A stretch of 64,000 bases of DNA from Macrothele yani. Lineage: Eukaryota > Arthropoda > Arachnida > Araneae > Macrothelidae. Below the pieces are notes generated by a model that did not search any database, had not been told where the DNA came from, and was given only the letters and a program-made list of their open reading frames with translations. The stretch is taken from positions 79,418,607 through 79,482,606 of the forward strand of contig CM077005.1 of NCBI GenBank assembly GCA_039090855.1, in the 5' to 3' direction. The position numbers and the translations under genes were made by a program. Below, in pieces: positions 46,585 through 58,337 of the stretch; positions within the stretch are counted from its first letter, which is position 1, and every line of letters starts with the position of its first letter.

Positions 46585-47616
46585 TCAATAACAGAAACTT
46601 CTTCTTCCTAATTTTTCCTCCTCCTCATCATCAATTGAAGACTTCTCTTCTTCGTTCTTCATCACCATCATCATCTTCGTCACATTCTTCATCTTCTGCG
46701 CTGGTGCTGTATTTTTTTGCTCTCCTTCGTCTTTCTTGCTTTTAATCAAGTGGGGTTCTTTCAGGAGCTGTCGGACTTCCACGGGTAAAGTAGATTTATT
46801 CTTCTGGTGTGAAGTACGTATATTTGAGATGAAAGGATCTGAAGTGATAAGCAGTAGGTTCAGAACATCGTGCATTGTGTCTTTCCGTGAAGTTTTTCGT
46901 GCATGGCTTTCACGGAATTCTCCTAATTCCTAACCTCTTGCGCTTCTTGGGAAAGCATGCCAATCAGTAACATAGCATATTCAATTACTTGTACTCCATG
47001 TATAAGTACCTTATGCGCAGTGCCAGGCATGTAAAACCATGAATGCAGTTTTAAGAACAGAATTTTTGTTTCAGTAAGTAAAGGTAAAGTATTTTAGGAT
47101 TTACTAAGAAACCAGTATTTTAGGATTTACTAAGAAACCAGGAGAGTTCTGAGAATAGTTTTAAATCTCTGCATTAGATTTTGATCAATGCCAGTTATTT
47201 GTGCTGAAAGTTTAAGATTCTGAAAAAAGCTGCGAGGTGTATTGCCGTCATTGGAATTTCAGGTTCGTTCGGGGGTCTGCTGGTCCACAATCAATCCCAT
47301 TTTCTTTTTGAAAATTTCTCGTGTAAGTTCTTTTCTGTTTCTTTACTGAAACCTTTTCTTCTTTTCCTCTAATCTGCCACTTCTTCAGATCGAGCCCATT
47401 CGTAATATGGAGTAGGCATTCCGAAAACCTAATCCAGGCATGTAAGGGGGAGAGGTCAAAATTATATGGGGTAATGTCAACTACAACCTTTCCCATCTTG
47501 TCTTCATTCATGTGTTTGCGAGTGGTATCACAAATGTAACAGGTCCGCGAAGAAGTGTCAGTTACAGCATTGCATGTTTTGCCATCCACCATTGGAAATA
47601 AAAATCCTGATTTCAT
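46585..47616 (-). pseudogene. Decayed member of an uncharacterised, repeated ORF family
   Basis: The 122-codon frame (47248-47616) starts MKSGFLFPMVDGKTCN, has TCYICDT, then FDLSPLHAWIRFSECLLHIT and KKWQIRGKEEK. Further along the minus strand come SNDGNTPRSFFQN, ITGIDQNL and, after breaks, FYMPGTAHKVLIHG, and then the 96-codon frame 46585-46875 with LLLITSDPFIS. The same block order occurs, as I recall, in many uncharacterised arthropod and cnidarian proteins in high copy number, suggesting a transposon-encoded protein. A 26-bp tandem duplication (47089-47140) and stops break it. Function unknown. Confidence 0.6.
47089..47140. repeat. 26-bp perfect tandem duplication
   Basis: Two identical units GTATTTTAGG..AAACCA (47089-47114, 47115-47140) inside the broken ORF; it shifts the frame by two bases. 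Confidence 0.97.
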
Positions 47617-48753
47617 TATTGTTTTTTAAATAATAATAAATAAATATCTGCACAGAATTTAATAATAATAGTAAATAATAATAGTTTAATAAGCGTTATG
47701 AAAACATCATAATTCCGACTGTTCAGCCTACGTATTTAATACGATAAATTTAACTTTCATTCCAAGATTAACGTTTTGATATCGACGCATTAGGTTAATA
47801 TAAATTAAATTTAGTGGCTACATTAAATTAAATCTGCTTACTAAGCATCTTACTTACGTTTACATGGAGTTTATTGCCCGTTTATGTCGATTTGGTTCGG
47901 TGCTGATCTGACGTCCTGCTTTCGATAAAGAGCAAGCCCTGGTTGTCGAATTTTTTTATTGTTAATTAGCTTGGAAGAAAAGACAAATATCAGAAAATGT
48001 TCTGGTTTAAAGCCTCTTATAGCCCAAAAAATTCTCTATAATGTACTTGCATTTTATGGATATGTTCGGACATTTTTTTTAAAGTAACTTTAAAGTTTTC
48101 GAAAAAAATGGATAATTAAATATTTTTTCCATAAAGAATGCTCACAAATGTAACAGGTCCGCGAAGAAGTGTCAGTTAATGGCACGGACATACAGTTCTC
48201 AGTATATGTATAATTATTATATCAAAAGGTTACACATCCAGTAGGAATAAAAGCTTCCACTTGTACACATTCCCTTGCAGCCACAAACTAATCTCACAAA
48301 GACATGAACCGTCTGACGTCAGACGCGAGCTCAGTGATCTCAACATTTAACTTTGAGGTTCTGCCACGCAGTCATATTTCCGATCAGCCTTGTTTAAAGG
48401 TTGAATCATGGTAGAGCAATATGTTTACAATAATACTGAACTATTTTTACTTATTTTTTCAAGAGTGACCAAAAAGACTTTCGTCCCGCTAGATTTGCGA
48501 TTGGGACCACTGCGCGCTGCACTTTTGACTCCCTTCTTGCCGTCCTTATTAATGTGCTTCCGGACGTCAGTCATTATTCGAGTTGGAATAGAAGTAAGAT
48601 TTATTGCTAAACCCATAGATATCCACTGTATTCTAATAAGTTCTTTATCAAATGTGCCGTATTTTTATATTTTTTCATAAAGAATGCCAGTTAATAGCAC
48701 GGACATACAGTTTTCAGTATATGTATCTTTCAGAAAACTTGAAAATTACATTG
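47617..48753. other. No gene; duplicated segments including a templated-looking insert
   Basis: A segment around 48121-48212 (ATAAAGAATGC..AGTATATGTAT) recurs at about 48664-48727. The first copy holds a 31-bp insert (48142-48172) identical to 47528-47558. Open frames at 48408-48680 are not recognisable. Confidence 0.7.
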
Positions 48754-48824
48754 TCCTGGAGCAGGAATCAAACCCGGTCCTCCCGATTACCGTTAGACCA
48801 TGCTATCAGTTACACCACCCAGGA
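48754..48824 (-). tRNA. tRNA-like sequence, probable SINE head or pseudogene
   Basis: 71 nt on the minus strand, with acceptor TCCTGGG pairing TCCAGGA, A box GGTGTAACTGATAGC and T arm GGGTTTGATTCC. The end pairing extends outward by two more bases (TTGTCCTGG/CCAGGACAA). No proper anticodon stem forms, so a working tRNA is unlikely. The adjacent repeated segment (48664-48727) suggests a SINE. Confidence 0.45.
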
Positions 48825-48938
48825 CAAGGAAGTTCCAAGCAATTGAAGCACAAACTGTGAAAATACGGCACATCAGCGCCAGTAGGCGCCCATAGCTTGG
48901 TTTTCAGGAGGGGGCAAACAGAAATTGTAACTATATAT

Positions 48939-49812
48939 CATCATCATCATCATCATCATCATTGTCAACCATCATCAATCCACTGCTGGACGAAGGCCTC
49001 TCCAAGTTTCTTGCACAACGGTCTGTCTTGTGCCAGTCTCTTCCATGCTACTCCCTCATACTTTCGAATTTCATCCGCCCATCTCCCATGTGGTCTTCTT
49101 CTGGGTCTTTTCCTGTCTCTTGGAATCCAGTCTAAAATTTCAGTTGTCCATCGATGTTCTGTCCTTCTGGCAATATGCCCAGCCCATTGCCATTTCAGGG
49201 ATTTTACTCTGATCATGATGTCTTCTACTCTTGTCATTTTTCTGATCCACGAGTTCCTCTTCTTATCTCTCCTGGTTACACCAAGCATGTAGCTCTCCAT
49301 GCTTCTTTGAGTTAACTGCAGTCTTTGTATGTCCCTTTTAGTTAAGGTCCAGGTCTCTGCACCATATGTAAGCACTGGAAGGATGTATTGATCGAACACT
49401 TTTCTTTTAAGACATAATGGCATATTGCTCTTGAAAATTATACTGTTTCTTCCAAACGCTCTCCAGGCAAGTTTTATACGCCGATTAATTTCTTCATCCA
49501 TGTGACCTTCACTTAATATCTGCTGTCCAAGATAAATGTAGGTATTCGTTATCTCCAGATTTTCCCCATCAATCAATAAATCTTCATTTCTTGTAAAAGC
49601 ACTGTACATCACTTTTGTCTTCTGAAAGTTCATTCTTAATCCCACTTCTTTACCCTTGTCAGCAAGTTCCTGGATCATACTGTGCAACTCTGATGGGGTT
49701 GTTGCACAAATGACTACGTCATCAGCAAACCGAAGATGAGTTAGATAATCTCCATTAATCTTTATCCCTTTGTTTTCCCAGTTCAGTGATTGAAAGACAT
49801 TTTTCAATGTGG
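48939..49812 (-). mobile_element. RTE-type LINE copy 2, 5'-truncated, 8-bp TSD
   Basis: (ATG)n tail at 48939-48962; 5' truncation at 49812. CTATATAT flanks both sides (48931-48938, 49813-49820). Same family as copies 1 and 3. Confidence 0.92.
48965..49808 (-). pseudogene. RTE reverse transcriptase C-terminal fragment
   Basis: An uninterrupted frame from LKNVFQSLNWEN through LRFADDVVICATTPSE (motif C) to the RTE C-terminus with GAETWTLTKRDIQRL, WQWAGHIARR and RDRKRPRRRP, ending in a stop at 48965. The first 14 codons of the open frame (to 49852) are flanking DNA, not RTE. Without motifs A and B and the endonuclease it is dead on arrival, a normal result of incomplete target-primed reverse transcription, yet it has collected no stop. 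Confidence 0.92.
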
Positions 49813-49820
49813 CTATATAT

Positions 49821-50834
49821 ATAAGATACAAACAACGAATGAAAATTTCCATTGTGACTTCATGTTATCACACTACTAGTTTTTACCGCACTCTCAGCAC
49901 ATAAATTTGATTGGAAACCAGGAGACCCTAAATCTATATAAAATAAATAGATAAATGAAATTAGACAGCATGTTAGGACAGTAAGGAAATTTCTTTGTCA
50001 TTTCTTTGACACTCTTAGTCTCTTTGAATAGCTTGCGCCACGAAATCTCCAGAGATCACTTAATTGGTCTTCAAGAACGAAAAATAAATTGAAGATAAAT
50101 TTTCTAGAAATCTTAGTGAATATCTGCTGCAGATGATGCTATATTTTTCATTAATTCGCTTTTCATACTTTTCCATTTTGTACGTTTGTACACTGTTCTA
50201 CAGAATGCAATAGGAAACTTCAGCATTATTTTATACTGTAAAATTTCGCTTTTCTACTGAAAATTCCCAATGCTTTTCCAATTTTTATGACATTCACAAA
50301 CATCCAAAAGTTCTACAGAAAAATTAGCAATCAGAATTAGTGTTTTTGTGATAATCTCTGTAGTTCAGTCAAACAAAAGAAAGAGCATGGTCATTGCCAC
50401 GGTAAGCTGGCTGATGACTGCTCCTGCTCTGTTCAAATGCGGACTCTGCGGGGATATGCTGAACTCTCTCAAAATTTTATTAGTGACGGCGTTGCGTGAG
50501 CAATCCTGCCCGGACAGAATCGGTCCAGGAACACGCAAGGGTCTGCTTCCCCCACGGAACCGACCTCAGTTGAGCTACGGTAAGTACCGACGACAATCAC
50601 CTGCACCGCCTAAGGCATAACAGGGATTACTCGAGCTCACTGTCAACACTAAAAGATGTTGCAACAACTATCGTATCAAACTGAAGATCCGAACACAAGA
50701 AACCCCCATTAGAGACTCATCCCCCAACAGAAAGACCCGCACCACCTCGAACTGGGACCAAACCCTGAGTTACAGGTAGAGTTCGGGGCACTTACCTAGG
50801 ATCCCTACTTCTATGGGGCCCAAAAATATAGTTA
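49821..50834. other. No gene; GC-richer block 50370-50820
   Basis: The block beside Tc1 copy B is GC-rich compared with its flanks and holds two GGTAAG/GGTAAGT sequences (50399, 50579) resembling splice donors. No recognised protein; the 90-codon frame at 50348 is unsupported. Confidence 0.4.
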
Positions 50835-50836
50835 TA

Positions 50837-52245
50837 CACTGCTAGCCACCCAAAATGGAACATCAAGAAGGAAGCATCCGATTAGCCTGAAATGCGCAGC
50901 ATGCGTCGCCCGCGAGAGGACACGCAAACGATTAGCATTGCAGGGCATATGCAAATCATGTGCGCCCGGCCCGCCACCGAGAAGCACTATAAGAAGGGTG
51001 CACAGAAGGCGGGGTGTAAGTAGTGGAAGTGTGTTGTGCTGCCGCACCTGTGCGTGGGAAGCTTCCTGATGCCTCGTCGCAGAATACGGCAGTCATTCCA
51101 GCACGTTTCGGAGTTCGACAGAGGACGAATACTGGCTTATTGCGACAGCGGTTTATCGTACCGAGACATTGGTGCCCGTGTGGGACGACATCCAGCAACA
51201 GTGAGGCGAGTATGGATTCGGTGGGTGCAGGAGGAACGGACGGACAGACGTGAGGGATTGCCGTAGTCGCGGCACACCACCAAACGAGCGGACCGGCATG
51301 TTGTGTGGCGGGCATTGACGGCTCGCACCGCCACATCACGAACGTTAGCGCAGGAATTAGGGTGTGTTGAGCAACAACCTGTGTCAGCACGTACCGTTCG
51401 ACGTCGTCTGCATGAGCGGGGACTTGTCGCACGGCGCCCATTGCTCCAATTACCATTGACGTTACAGCACCAGCGAATGCGGCGGCAGTGGGCCGTTGAA
51501 CGCCGCACCTGGACTACGGAATGGCACGACATTGTCTTCTCCAACATATCCCGCTTCTGCCTGCATCACCACGATGGTTAGATCCGCGTGTGGCGGCACC
51601 ACGGCGAAAGACTGTATGACGCCTGCATTATGCATCGCCATACCGGTCCGTCGTCTGGCGTTATGGTTTGGGGCGCAATTGGATATGACACCCGCACCCC
51701 TCTGGTACGCATCGCCGGCACACTCAACAGCCACCACTACATCTCCGACATTTTGGAGCCTGTAGTCCTCCCTTACCTGCAGGACCTGCCAGCGGCCTCG
51801 TTTCAACAGGACAATGCCCGCCCGCACGTGGGACGCATCGTGCAACAATTATTTACGGCCCACCAGGTGTCACTGCTGCCGTGGCCCGCCTGTTCTCCCC
51901 ATATGTCGCCCATCGAACACGTCTGGTCGCTAATCGGCAACCGAGTGGCCCGGTAAGCACCATTCGCGGCTACGCCTGATGAACTGTGGCAACGTGTGGA
52001 AGCAGCCTGGACCGACATACCATAAGCCCACATCCAAAGTCTATTTCGTTCGATGCCGCGGCGTGTAGCGGCCGTTATTGCCAGCCATGGGGGCCACAAG
52101 AACTATTGATGTCTGCGTGTTCCGCAAGTCGCACGGGCCTATAAGCTCAATCGTTTCATCTTTGTATCTGTTGTTATGTGTCCAGTAAATCTGGCTTTGC
52201 TATCTCGTGTCCTTCTTGGTGTTGCATTGTGGGTGGCCGGCAGTG
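50837..52245 (+). mobile_element. Tc1-type DNA transposon copy B
   Basis: Ends CACTGCTAGCCACCCAAAAT and, inverted, CACTGCCGGCCACCCACAAT; TA at 50835-50836 and 52246-52247. Full length, 1409 bp. Confidence 0.95.
51069..52105 (+). pseudogene. Tc1 transposase copy B, mutated first catalytic Asp
   Basis: ATG at 51069 (MPRRRIRQSF). Helix-turn-helix pair: EFDRGRILAYCDSGLSYRDI and HPATVRRVWIRW. The first acid is Asn (AAC, 51543-51545, VFSNIS where copy A has VFSDES). The frame 51588-51956 holds TFQQDNARPHVG-like SFQQDNARPHVG (second Asp) and SPIEHVWSLIGN (Glu), 34 residues apart, so DD34E type. Stops: TAG at about 51265, TAG 51579-51581, TAA 51954-51956, TAA 52023-52025. No activity possible. Confidence 0.92.
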
Positions 52246-52247
52246 TA

Positions 52248-52792
52248 TATTACTTTGAATCAAACTGATTCGCAATGTTCATCCAGTATCTAACACAGAA
52301 TGCCATGCCCCACTGTGAAAGCCTCTTGCCCAGGGCCCCAAACTGTCAAAGTCTGTTCCTGGGCAGTGTTCGATTTCCAGGAGAGGGCAAATGCTCTCTC
52401 TCTTGCCCTCTTATATGGGCGCCCATGTCAGTGCCTATGATTACATTTGTATCGCCTTCCGTGTATTTCAGCAAAAATATTTTTTCGGGGGAAATTCGTT
52501 TTCCATTTATGTATGATATAAGTTTTATACCAGTTTGTCTTGGGATTCTGCCGAATGATAGGTATTTCAGAGAGATAGGTACGTTAATTGTTCGCATGCA
52601 ACTATAGCCTGGCACCATGAAATGGTTTCCTCTCGTTTAAGCGAACCATCTTCACTTTCTGGCGTTCTGAAAATTGGTGTAGACAGTTATTCCTGCTGAA
52701 ACAAGTCCTCTAATATCATTCCCAATAGTGAATATCTGGGCGGTATATCGATGTATTCGAAAAATATGTGTCAAGTATGTCACTCCTATGGC
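52248..52792. other. No gene recognised
   Basis: A 110-codon plus frame (52275-52607) is open but resembles nothing I know. Confidence 0.4.
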
Positions 52793-52900
52793 GGAGTGGT
52801 CAGTGGCTAACAGTCCGAGTTGGCCTGTAGCGTGAGTTTCAGATGACTGCTACGACTCTGGTTTTGTCCTTCCGTGGAACCAGTGGCCTTAAGAAAGTCT
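52793..52900 (+). mobile_element. Possible diverged SINE fragment, plus strand
   Basis: TATGGCGGAGTGGTCAGTGG resembles the SINE A-box region and CCTTCCGTGGAACCAGTGGC resembles the body start (CCTTCCCTGGAACCAGTGAC). The rest of the body is lost. Confidence 0.4.
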
Positions 52901-52942
52901 GCCAGGGAGTAGTTAATTAACAAGGAGTGAGAGCTCCCATTC

Positions 52943-52944
<2 letters not shown>

Positions 52945-53012
<68 letters not shown>
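52945..53012. repeat. (TG)n microsatellite
   Basis: Pure TG run of about 34 units; longest TG tract of the window. Confidence 0.98.
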
Positions 53013-53013
<1 letters not shown>

Positions 53014-53169
53014 CTCCATAATTTTATTTTATGAAATGTGAAGCAGTGTAACCTGAGTCATTTGTAACCAATGGAAGAGAAAGAGAAACTTTGGTTTCCG
53101 TTTGAAACCTTGACGTGCCTGCACCGCAGGACGCACACGAGATAAAGGCAGATAGCAGCGAGAGCATAC

Positions 53170-53241
53170 GTCCGCGTAGCTCAGTTGGGAGAACGATTTA
53201 TTCCGGAGTTAGGGGACACGAATTCGATGCCCGGAGTGGAC
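53170..53241 (+). tRNA. tRNA-like pseudogene or SINE head
   Basis: 72 nt with acceptor GTCCGCG/AGTGGAC (five Watson-Crick pairs and one G-T), TAGCTCAGTTGGGAGA (A box) and AATTCGATGCC in the B-box place, where the usual GGTTCGA is changed. The T and anticodon stems do not close, so it is not a working tRNA. Confidence 0.5.
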
Positions 53242-55349
53242 AAAAATGACAGAGAAATTTACTTCGTTTTAACCTACGAAGCAGGGAATGAAAATTAAGT
53301 TGTCAGTAATAGACCTGAATGAAATTAAAAAGAAAAATCTCTGCAGCTTGCAAGACTTAGTTTAAGAAGGATACGGAAGATCTTCAAAACTGGACCTGAG
53401 TGTTCTTTGCAATGTGAGCTGCTCATCCGTATTAACTTCATTTTTGACATCGAAAGTTTGTTCTTAGAATTTAAATGATTAAACACGGTTTTATGAAACG
53501 ATAAGGGTTTTCTAGAAATTTTAGACTGTAATCAGTAGAGCAAAGGCAATTTTATTAGCTGTAAAAGTGTTTCACAAGGGAGGGATATGAAGAGTGTCGA
53601 GATATAAATAACTGAAATATGCGTTTTGCAGATGTGTAAAGAATTTAAAACTGTGAACCGGATGCCGCAGGTTGCTTGCTGTTCCGCACAAACACTGGCG
53701 TTTTGCCCATCACCTAGTTGCGTCCGTGATTAGGGCGGGGGTGAGTAATGTAAGAGCGGAAGAAAAATTAAAAAGCGACGGAGTGGGAATTAATCTCACT
53801 GAGGATCGACTAAAGAAGCTAAGGAAGTCGTAAACACTTTGCACCAGTAAATGCTGCAAAATTTAGATGACACAAGATATACTGCAAATGATTAGAACCC
53901 AAGTGGAGAATGCGGATCATGGGTTCCAACGAATGAGATTTCCGGCAGGGTTGGAATTGTTTTGCGTCTGTGAAACGTATGTTTTCCCCTAGAGTTCTTG
54001 GATTTTCGAATGACGCAAACATATTTCGCGCATCTCCCTTCTAGTTATACAACCACAGGCTGTCTAAAAGTCACGTACCATACATACTTAGAATACATTC
54101 GTATGTTAATCATTTGCATTTTCAAGGATAGGGGCTTTTAGAAACCACAAACATGAAACAGTGTATTTTTGAAATTGTGCGCTCACGACTGAAACTTTAC
54201 GAAGTCTAAGACTGGTAAAGAAACGAGAATCACAAGCCAGGAAACACGATTTTAAGAGCCAATTAAGAAAAGTAAATAATTACTGAGAGGTACGAGAAAC
54301 ATGTCGCAGAGATAAAACGCAAGGACAGGTTAGGGAGGCTAACATTATGAAGCAGTTACAGCAGTTCATTTCAAGACACCATTTTTTGCTGTGAAAACCA
54401 GCGTCTCATACTCCTGATATCAAATTCTCCATTTAAAATGCATCACGATCTCAACATACTTACCCAATTCGATCAATAGCTAAGCACAAAGCAAAACAAA
54501 GAAAAAAATCATTTGAATTTCAATGTATTTCGCTGGAGTCGGCTTTTATTATACTTTGTATTTGTCTAACCAAACACTGCTTAAGTACTTCGCAATACAA
54601 TTTCATTTGTTTTCCTCTTTTTTTTTCTTTTCTTTTGAACTGTTCACAGATTAACTATTCAAGTCGAATAATTCTGCGAAAACACTTTCAGTTTGTCTTA
54701 AAATTTTCACCGGAAACAAACGCACAAGACTTATTAAGTCACATCAAGTGAGAAAGAAACTATATTTGCCTTCGCGGAAAAAGAAAAGTTGGGGTACACT
54801 TTCGATTACCCAACTTTTCTCGGCGAGCCCTGATAGTTCACTGTAGCTGAAGACGATTACCATGCAGATATACCTGTACAAAAACGCTACTGAGCAGACA
54901 TAATTTGTGTTTCTCTCGTCATATGGCAAAACAGATTGCAAAAAATAAAAAATAAAAACCCGTTGGCGTGACAGCAATTTGACTGCTTGTCTCATTTTGA
55001 TATCCCAAATGAAAAGGTGTGGATTTTTTTTTCTTTTCTTCCTTTCCTTTTTTTTAAAGCTGATTGGACGATCAGATTTAAGTAAACATTCTATACGTAG
55101 AATGCAATTTTGATAAGTGGAATATACTTTTCTATAAAACAGAACACATAATTTTGTTGTATTCTAGTGTTCAATCCATTCACGGAATCTTTTCCCGAGC
55201 ATTTTGGCTCAATTAGACAAATGGAATTATACGGGTCTTATCGGGCTAAGTAAGATCCAAAGTGGAAAAATAATTGCAACTCCATGATCTAAGAATGTTC
55301 AGCTTCCCACGTGACTGTTCATCGCAGAATTGTAATTATTTGCTTGTTT
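53242..55349. other. No gene; small hairpin
   Basis: AGAAAAGTTGGGGTA pairs with TTACCCAACTTTTCT across a short loop (about 54782-54820). No recognisable frame. Confidence 0.5.
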
Positions 55350-55507
55350 CCCCTAGAATATCATCATCATCATTGTCAACCATTATCAATCCACTGCTGG
55401 ACGAAGGTCTCCCCAAGTTTCCTCCACAACGGTCTGTCTTGTGCCAGTCTCCTCCATGTCACCCCTGCATACTTTCGAATTTCATCCATCCATCTCCCAT
55501 GTGGTCT

Positions 55508-57508
55508 TCATCTGGGTCTTTTCCTGTCCCTTGGAATCCAATCTAAAATTTCGGCTGTCCATCGATGATCTGTCCTTCTGGCAGTATGACCAGCCCATTG
55601 CCATTTCAGGGATTTAACTCTGATCCTGATGTCTTCCACTCTTGTCATTTTTCGGATCCACGAGTTCCTCTTCTTATCTCTCCTGGTTGCACCAAGTATG
55701 CACCTCTCCATGCTTCTTTGAGTTGTCTGCAGCCTTTGTATGTCTCTTTTAGTTAAGGTCCACGTCTCTGCACCATACATAAGCACTGGAAGGATGCATT
55801 GATCAAACACTTTTCTTTTAAGACATAATGGCATATTGCTCTTGAAAATTATGCTGTTTCTTCCAAAAGCTCTCCAGGCAAGTTTTGTACGCCGATTAAT
55901 TTCTTCATCAATGTGACCCTCACTTGATATCTGCTGTCCAAGATAAACGTACGTGTCTGTTATCTCCAGCTTTTCTCCATCAATCGATAAATCTTCATTT
56001 CTTGTAAAAGCATTGAACATCACTTTTGTCTTCTGAAAGTTCATTTTTAATCCCACTTCTTTACTCTTGTCAGCAAGTTCCTGGATCATACTCTGCAGCT
56101 CTGATGGGGTAGTTGCAAAAATGACTACGTCATCAGCAAAACGTAGGTGGGTTAGATAATCTCCATTAATCTTTATCCCCTTGTTTTCCCAGCTCAGCGA
56201 CTGAAAAACACCCTCCAATGTGGCATTAAAGCGCTTCGGAGATATGGTGTCACCTTGTCTCACTCCCTTTCCAATTTTTATGTGTGTTGTATTTTCAAAC
56301 AGCCTAATCTTTGCACTTGCATTTTCATAGATGTTATTAATAATATTAATGTATGCATCTTCAATACCGCAGGTTTTCAGAGCCATTGTAACTGCTGATG
56401 GTTTCACCGAATCAAAGGCTTTTTCATAATCGATAAAAGCCATGCACAATGGAAGTTCATATTCCCTCGCTCTTTCAATTAGTTCTCTCAGCAAGTGGAT
56501 ATGATCTATTGTGCTGTAGCCACTCCTGAATCCAGCTTGTTCTCTCGGTTGAGCCATGTCCAGTGTTACCTTCAAGCGGTGTGAAAGAACTTTAGTGAAG
56601 ATTTTATAAACTACTGATAGGAGGTTGATAGGTCTGTGGTTTCCGAGATCCTCAATGTCACCTTTCTTATGCAGCAGGATCATTGTAGCGGTGTTCCAAT
56701 CCTCAGGAATCTTTCCTTCATTAAGGCATCGAGTGAAAATTTGGGCGAGTAGTGTTTCGATTTCTCCACTTGCTTCTTGTATGATGTCTACAGTAATTCC
56801 ATCTTCTCCTGGAGCTTTTCCCCGCTTCATGTTCTTGATCGCATGTGCAACTTCTGCTGGAAGGACTGGAGGAACTCTGGTACTGGTATCTTTCATGATG
56901 TCTGGAGTGCATGTATCATCCCTTTCATATAATTTGGAGTAGAAATCTTTCACTCTTGTCAAAATTTCGCCTCTATTTCTTGTTACAGAACCATCTTCTT
57001 TTCTCAGTGCCATAATCTGTTTTCTTCCCTTACCGAGATGTTCCTTTGCTATCTTTAGGCTTTGGTTGTTTTCAATTGCTTTCCTCACTAGTTCACAGTT
57101 GAATTTTCTTACGTCTTCAGTGATACTTTTTCTTACTGTCTTGCATAGCTCTATATATTCCACTTTGGAAGTCACATCTTCCTTAGTTGTCCTCATCTCT
57201 CTTCTTTTTTGCATCAACATTTTCGTTTTTCCTGATAATTTATTTATATGCAACTTGTTCTTAGACCCAGCTAATTTTGTTGCTGTTTCCATAAGAGCTT
57301 TGGTTACTTTTCTGTTAACTTCAGAGATGTCCACTTCTTCCGATGTTAGGCCTTCTAAAGCAGAGAACCTGTTCTTCAGTTCCAACTTGAAGGTATTATG
57401 GTGTTTTTTAAGGTTGGTTATGTCAATACATTTTGTTTGTCTTATGAGCTTGCCACGTTTAAGTTTAGTGTTGAGGTGCATCTTACATCTCACCAATCTA
57501 TGGGTCAC
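55508..57508 (-). pseudogene. RTE copy 3 reverse transcriptase part
   Basis: The frame begins after an inserted G (within 57502-57504, SDHRL context), carries NHRPINLLSVVYKIF, AFIDYEKAFDSV (A), GVRQGDTISPKRF (B) and LRFADDVVIFATTPSE (C), and ends in TGA 55508-55510, where copies 1 and 2 have AGA (Arg) in RKRPRRRP. So three lesions in total: one nonsense, one frameshift, one late nonsense. The RT catalytic residues are intact. Confidence 0.92.
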
Positions 57509-57680
57509 TACCTGTGTTGAACTTGTTTAGCACACTGCAGTCTTCTATGACGATTTTTTTGTTACACATAATAAAATCAATTTCACTTGTCGTCCCATTT
57601 GGATGTCTCCATGTCCATTTCCTGTGTAGCTTTTTCTTGAAGAAGGAGTTCAAGATGAAAAACCCTTCTGCCTCTGCAAA

Positions 57681-58337
57681 CTAAACGAGAGTATTTCCAC
57701 GCTGGTTTCTGTTACCGTGACCGAATTTACCTACTGAAGTTTCATTCTGTTGCCGTTGCCCTATTTTTGCATTGAAATCTCCCATAATTATTTTCAAGTG
57801 CTGCTTACCTTTATTATTTAGATGACAAATTTCCTCATAAAATTCTTCAATTTCTTCTTCAGGATGACTTGTGGTGGGTGCATAAGTTTTAATAATCTGA
57901 GCCTGGTATCTTTTCGAGAGTTGGATAACAAGTCGTGCAGCTCTGTCAGAGGAACTTTCAACTTCTACAACTTTGTCCTTCAGTTTCTTGTTTATTATAA
58001 ATCCAACACCACTAGTTCTGCCAGTATCTGTCCCACGATAGTAGAAGAGATGTCCACTTTTCAGTTCGATGAGATCTTCTCCTTTTCTCCTTACCTCACT
58101 TAGCCCGACGATGTCCCACTTGATCCTTTGTAGTTCCTCTTCCAATTCAAGAAGCCTTGAATCAGAAGATAGGGAGCGTCCGTTATACGTAGCCAAGGTC
58201 AGCATCAGATGGCAGCCTAGTCCGGTCCTCCGGGGATTCTTAGCACCCTCTGCCTTCATGTCGCACTGGCCGCTGCCTTGGCCAGGTACATTCCAGCTGC
58301 CGGAGACTGAGGGCCAAGATTTAAGTTGTGGAGTCAT
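57681..58337 (-). pseudogene. RTE copy 3 endonuclease N-terminal part
   Basis: The open frame starts upstream of the copy-1 homology with a Pro/Gly-rich stretch (MTPQLKSWPSVSGSWNVPG), then MLTLATYNGRSLSS, the beginning of the APE-type endonuclease, with LSEVRRKGE, TYAPTTSHPEEE and IMGDFNAKIG. It ends in TAG (57681-57683) where copy 1 has GAG (Glu). ATG at 58337 is the first in frame; a later ATG just before LTLATYNG could equally be the start. Confidence 0.9.

Noticed and set aside
52275..52607. 110-codon plus-strand frame after Tc1 copy B
   Set aside because: Not recognised, overlaps a minus frame of similar length, no other support.
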